IMG/VR virus record: IMGVR_UViG_3300021511_000011
Location: 1 to 46,936 of that record
From: a virus
Length of the DNA stretch: 46,936 bases
Strand: one strand, 5' to 3'
This document shows, piece by piece, positions 46,215 to 46,936 of this stretch. Under the pieces are notes generated by a model. The model saw only the letters and a program-made list of their open reading frames with translations. It made no database searches and was not told the DNA's origin. The translations under genes were made by a program, and so were the position numbers. Each line of letters begins with the position of its first letter. The stretch's first letter is position 1.

Positions 46215-46652
46215 ATGGGATATAGAATAAGTTTAAAAGAACGAGATATAAAAGTAATTGTCCCTATCAAACGGTTAAACGAACTCTTTCCAAAACATAA
46301 AACTGACTCTTATGAATGGAAACTGAGCAAAAAAGGTAGTTTAATGATTGCAGCCTTGACCGAACAAGGTTGGATAGCAATCTGGGCAAAATTTAAAACC
46401 GGCGATAATGTAGAAATTTATGCTATGAATGGAAGCAGGTCTTTTTACTCCAGACATGGTTATTATTTTATTGAAGAAATAATCAAATTGGTTCAGGATT
46501 ATAAAGGCAATCTCAATTTATCAACACGAGAACCTGATACAGGCGGAGGTTCAATAACTATAATTTATCAGGGTGAAATGATTCATGGAGTGTTTAATAG
46601 AAAAATTGGTACTCCACATGCTTATACCTCAGTCTGGAAAGATACCATTTAA
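46215..46652 (+). CDS. Hypothetical protein, last rightward gene
   Basis: A 145-residue protein with SD GGGAGGTTAATCTT. It looks like a beta-sheet-rich domain (YEWKLSKKGSLMIAALTEQG, then WIAIWAKFKTGDNVEIYAMN, SITIIYQGEMIHGVF). No family is recognised. Together with the upstream gene it forms a two-gene unit between its own promoter and a strong terminator, and could be a moron-like or control module. Confidence 0.6.
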   Translation: MGYRISLKERDIKVIVPIKRLNELFPKHKTDSYEWKLSKKGSLMIAALTEQGWIAIWAKFKTGDNVEIYAMNGSRSFYSRHGYYFIEEIIKLVQDYKGNLNLSTREPDTGGGSITIIYQGEMIHGVFNRKIGTPHAYTSVWKDTI

Positions 46653-46667
46653 GCGAGCTAATCGCAA

Positions 46668-46679
46668 AGGCTAAAGCCT
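46668..46679 (+). promoter_or_regulatory. Mini-hairpin after the last gene
   Basis: AGGCT-AA-AGCCT is a perfect small hairpin of the same general family as the junction hairpins, 16 bases past the last stop and just before the terminator. It has no gene downstream on this strand, so here it cannot act on translation start. Confidence 0.5.
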
Positions 46680-46686
46680 CAAGATA

Positions 46687-46717
46687 GAGGGACGCTCTTC
46701 GGAGTGATCCCTTTTTT
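46687..46717 (+). terminator. Rho-independent terminator
   Basis: GGGA-c-GCTC-TTCG-GAGT-ga-TCCC (46689-46711) is a stem with a UUCG tetraloop, followed by six T (46712-46717) and more T-rich DNA. This is the only classical intrinsic terminator I found. It ends the two-gene rightward unit. Confidence 0.85.
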
Positions 46718-46775
46718 CTTTTCCTTTCCTTATCCTCGAACGGGTGATATAGAAAGGGGAAAACAAATCCTCGAT

Positions 46776-46792
46776 CGTTCCGTTAAACAAAA
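46776..46792. promoter_or_regulatory. Dispersed palindrome, site 9
   Basis: GTTCCGTTAAACAAAAC has left flank CTCGATC and right flank AATGTAG. It lies after the terminator and about 15 bases inside the right inverted repeat. The right arm has one mismatch. Confidence 0.65.
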
Positions 46793-46806
46793 CAATGTAG
46801 AATGGC

Positions 46807-46852
46807 AAATAAATAAATAAATAAATGACCTAACAACCTAATCTTATCATAT
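46807..46852 (-). repeat. Right copy of the imperfect inverted repeat
   Basis: The reverse complement of 46835-46852 reads ATATGATAAGATTAGGTT, differing from 68-85 at one base. The inward side is an AAAT microsatellite (46807-46826). The outward side is G-rich (GGGG-T-GGGG-T-GGGG near 46858). No gene is present from 46653 to the end. Confidence 0.5.
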
Positions 46853-46936
46853 GCGGAAGGGGTGGGGTGGGGTATTTTAGGTTGACTGGATGGGAAGGGG
46901 ATAGATAGAAAAACCAGAAAAAATTTGGCCAGGGGG

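Noticed and set aside
46268-46284. Tenth copy of the dispersed palindrome
   Set aside because: GGTTAAACGAAC matches only half of the site, and the left arm is lost. It is in coding DNA (KRLNELF) and may be chance.
461-46792. Classical bacterial parS sites
   Set aside because: parS has four bases between GTTTC and GAAAC, these have seven, so host ParB is not expected to bind them.
68-46852. Terminal inverted repeats of a protein-primed phage
   Set aside because: The repeats are imperfect and internal, and the window has a family A polymerase and a terminase instead of a family B polymerase and terminal protein.
1-46936. tRNA genes, integrase, reverse transcriptase or diversity-generating element
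   Set aside because: I looked for cloverleaf-like sequences and for the motifs of these enzymes and saw none.

Overview
The window reads as a complete or nearly complete genome of a tailed, podovirus-like bacteriophage (Caudoviricetes). It is AT-rich, has almost no intergenic space, and its coding strands are purine-rich with clear AAGGAGG-type Shine-Dalgarno (SD) sites, so the host is a bacterium. I cannot name the host: there is no tRNA, integrase or recognisable repressor. The podovirus assignment rests on a portal, scaffold, capsid, adaptor and nozzle-like protein with no tape measure, sheath or long-tail genes. A 1074-residue protein, probably an internal or ejection protein, closes the late operon.
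Layout. Positions 149-15938 are a rightward early/replication operon behind a consensus sigma70 promoter. It begins with about a dozen small unknown proteins. Next comes a recombination set: a RecB/Cas4-like Fe-S nuclease, a Sak4-like ATPase and a putative ssDNA-binding protein. After these come a ParB-DNA methyltransferase fusion, ThyX, a uracil-DNA glycosylase/DNA polymerase I fusion, a J-domain protein and a DUF3987-like helicase. Positions 15967-44807 are one leftward late operon, convergent with the early one. In transcription order it holds a HExxH protein, TerS, TerL, small virion and fibre proteins (DUF2341/LamG, beta-rich), a lysis block (TM/coiled-coil protein, M15 peptidase, 3-TM holin), portal, scaffold, major capsid, adaptor, nozzle and internal proteins. 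Positions 44808-45635 are a divergent control region with a leftward late promoter, a rightward promoter, several palindromes and a 13-unit array with an exact 15-bp period. Two rightward unknown genes and a strong terminator follow.
Unusual structure. (1) A 17-bp palindrome, GTTTCGTTWAACGAAAC, with further symmetric flanks (CTCGAT...ATCGAG) occurs nine times, fairly evenly spread and both inside and between genes. It may be a stoperator or a parS-like site, and the ParB-methyltransferase is an obvious candidate binder. (2) Tiny perfect hairpins (GAGGY-N2/3-RCCTC) recur at gene junctions on both strands. In four cases the SD lies in the 5' arm and the start codon follows within two bases. (3) The 15-bp array and nearby palindromes suggest an origin or partition-like locus. 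(4) A 16-bp hairpin that pairs only in the late transcript follows the capsid gene, and a long stem with inner hairpins sits in the early operon. (5) Imperfect inverted repeats lie near both window ends.
All functional names come from reading motifs by eye. No database search was possible.
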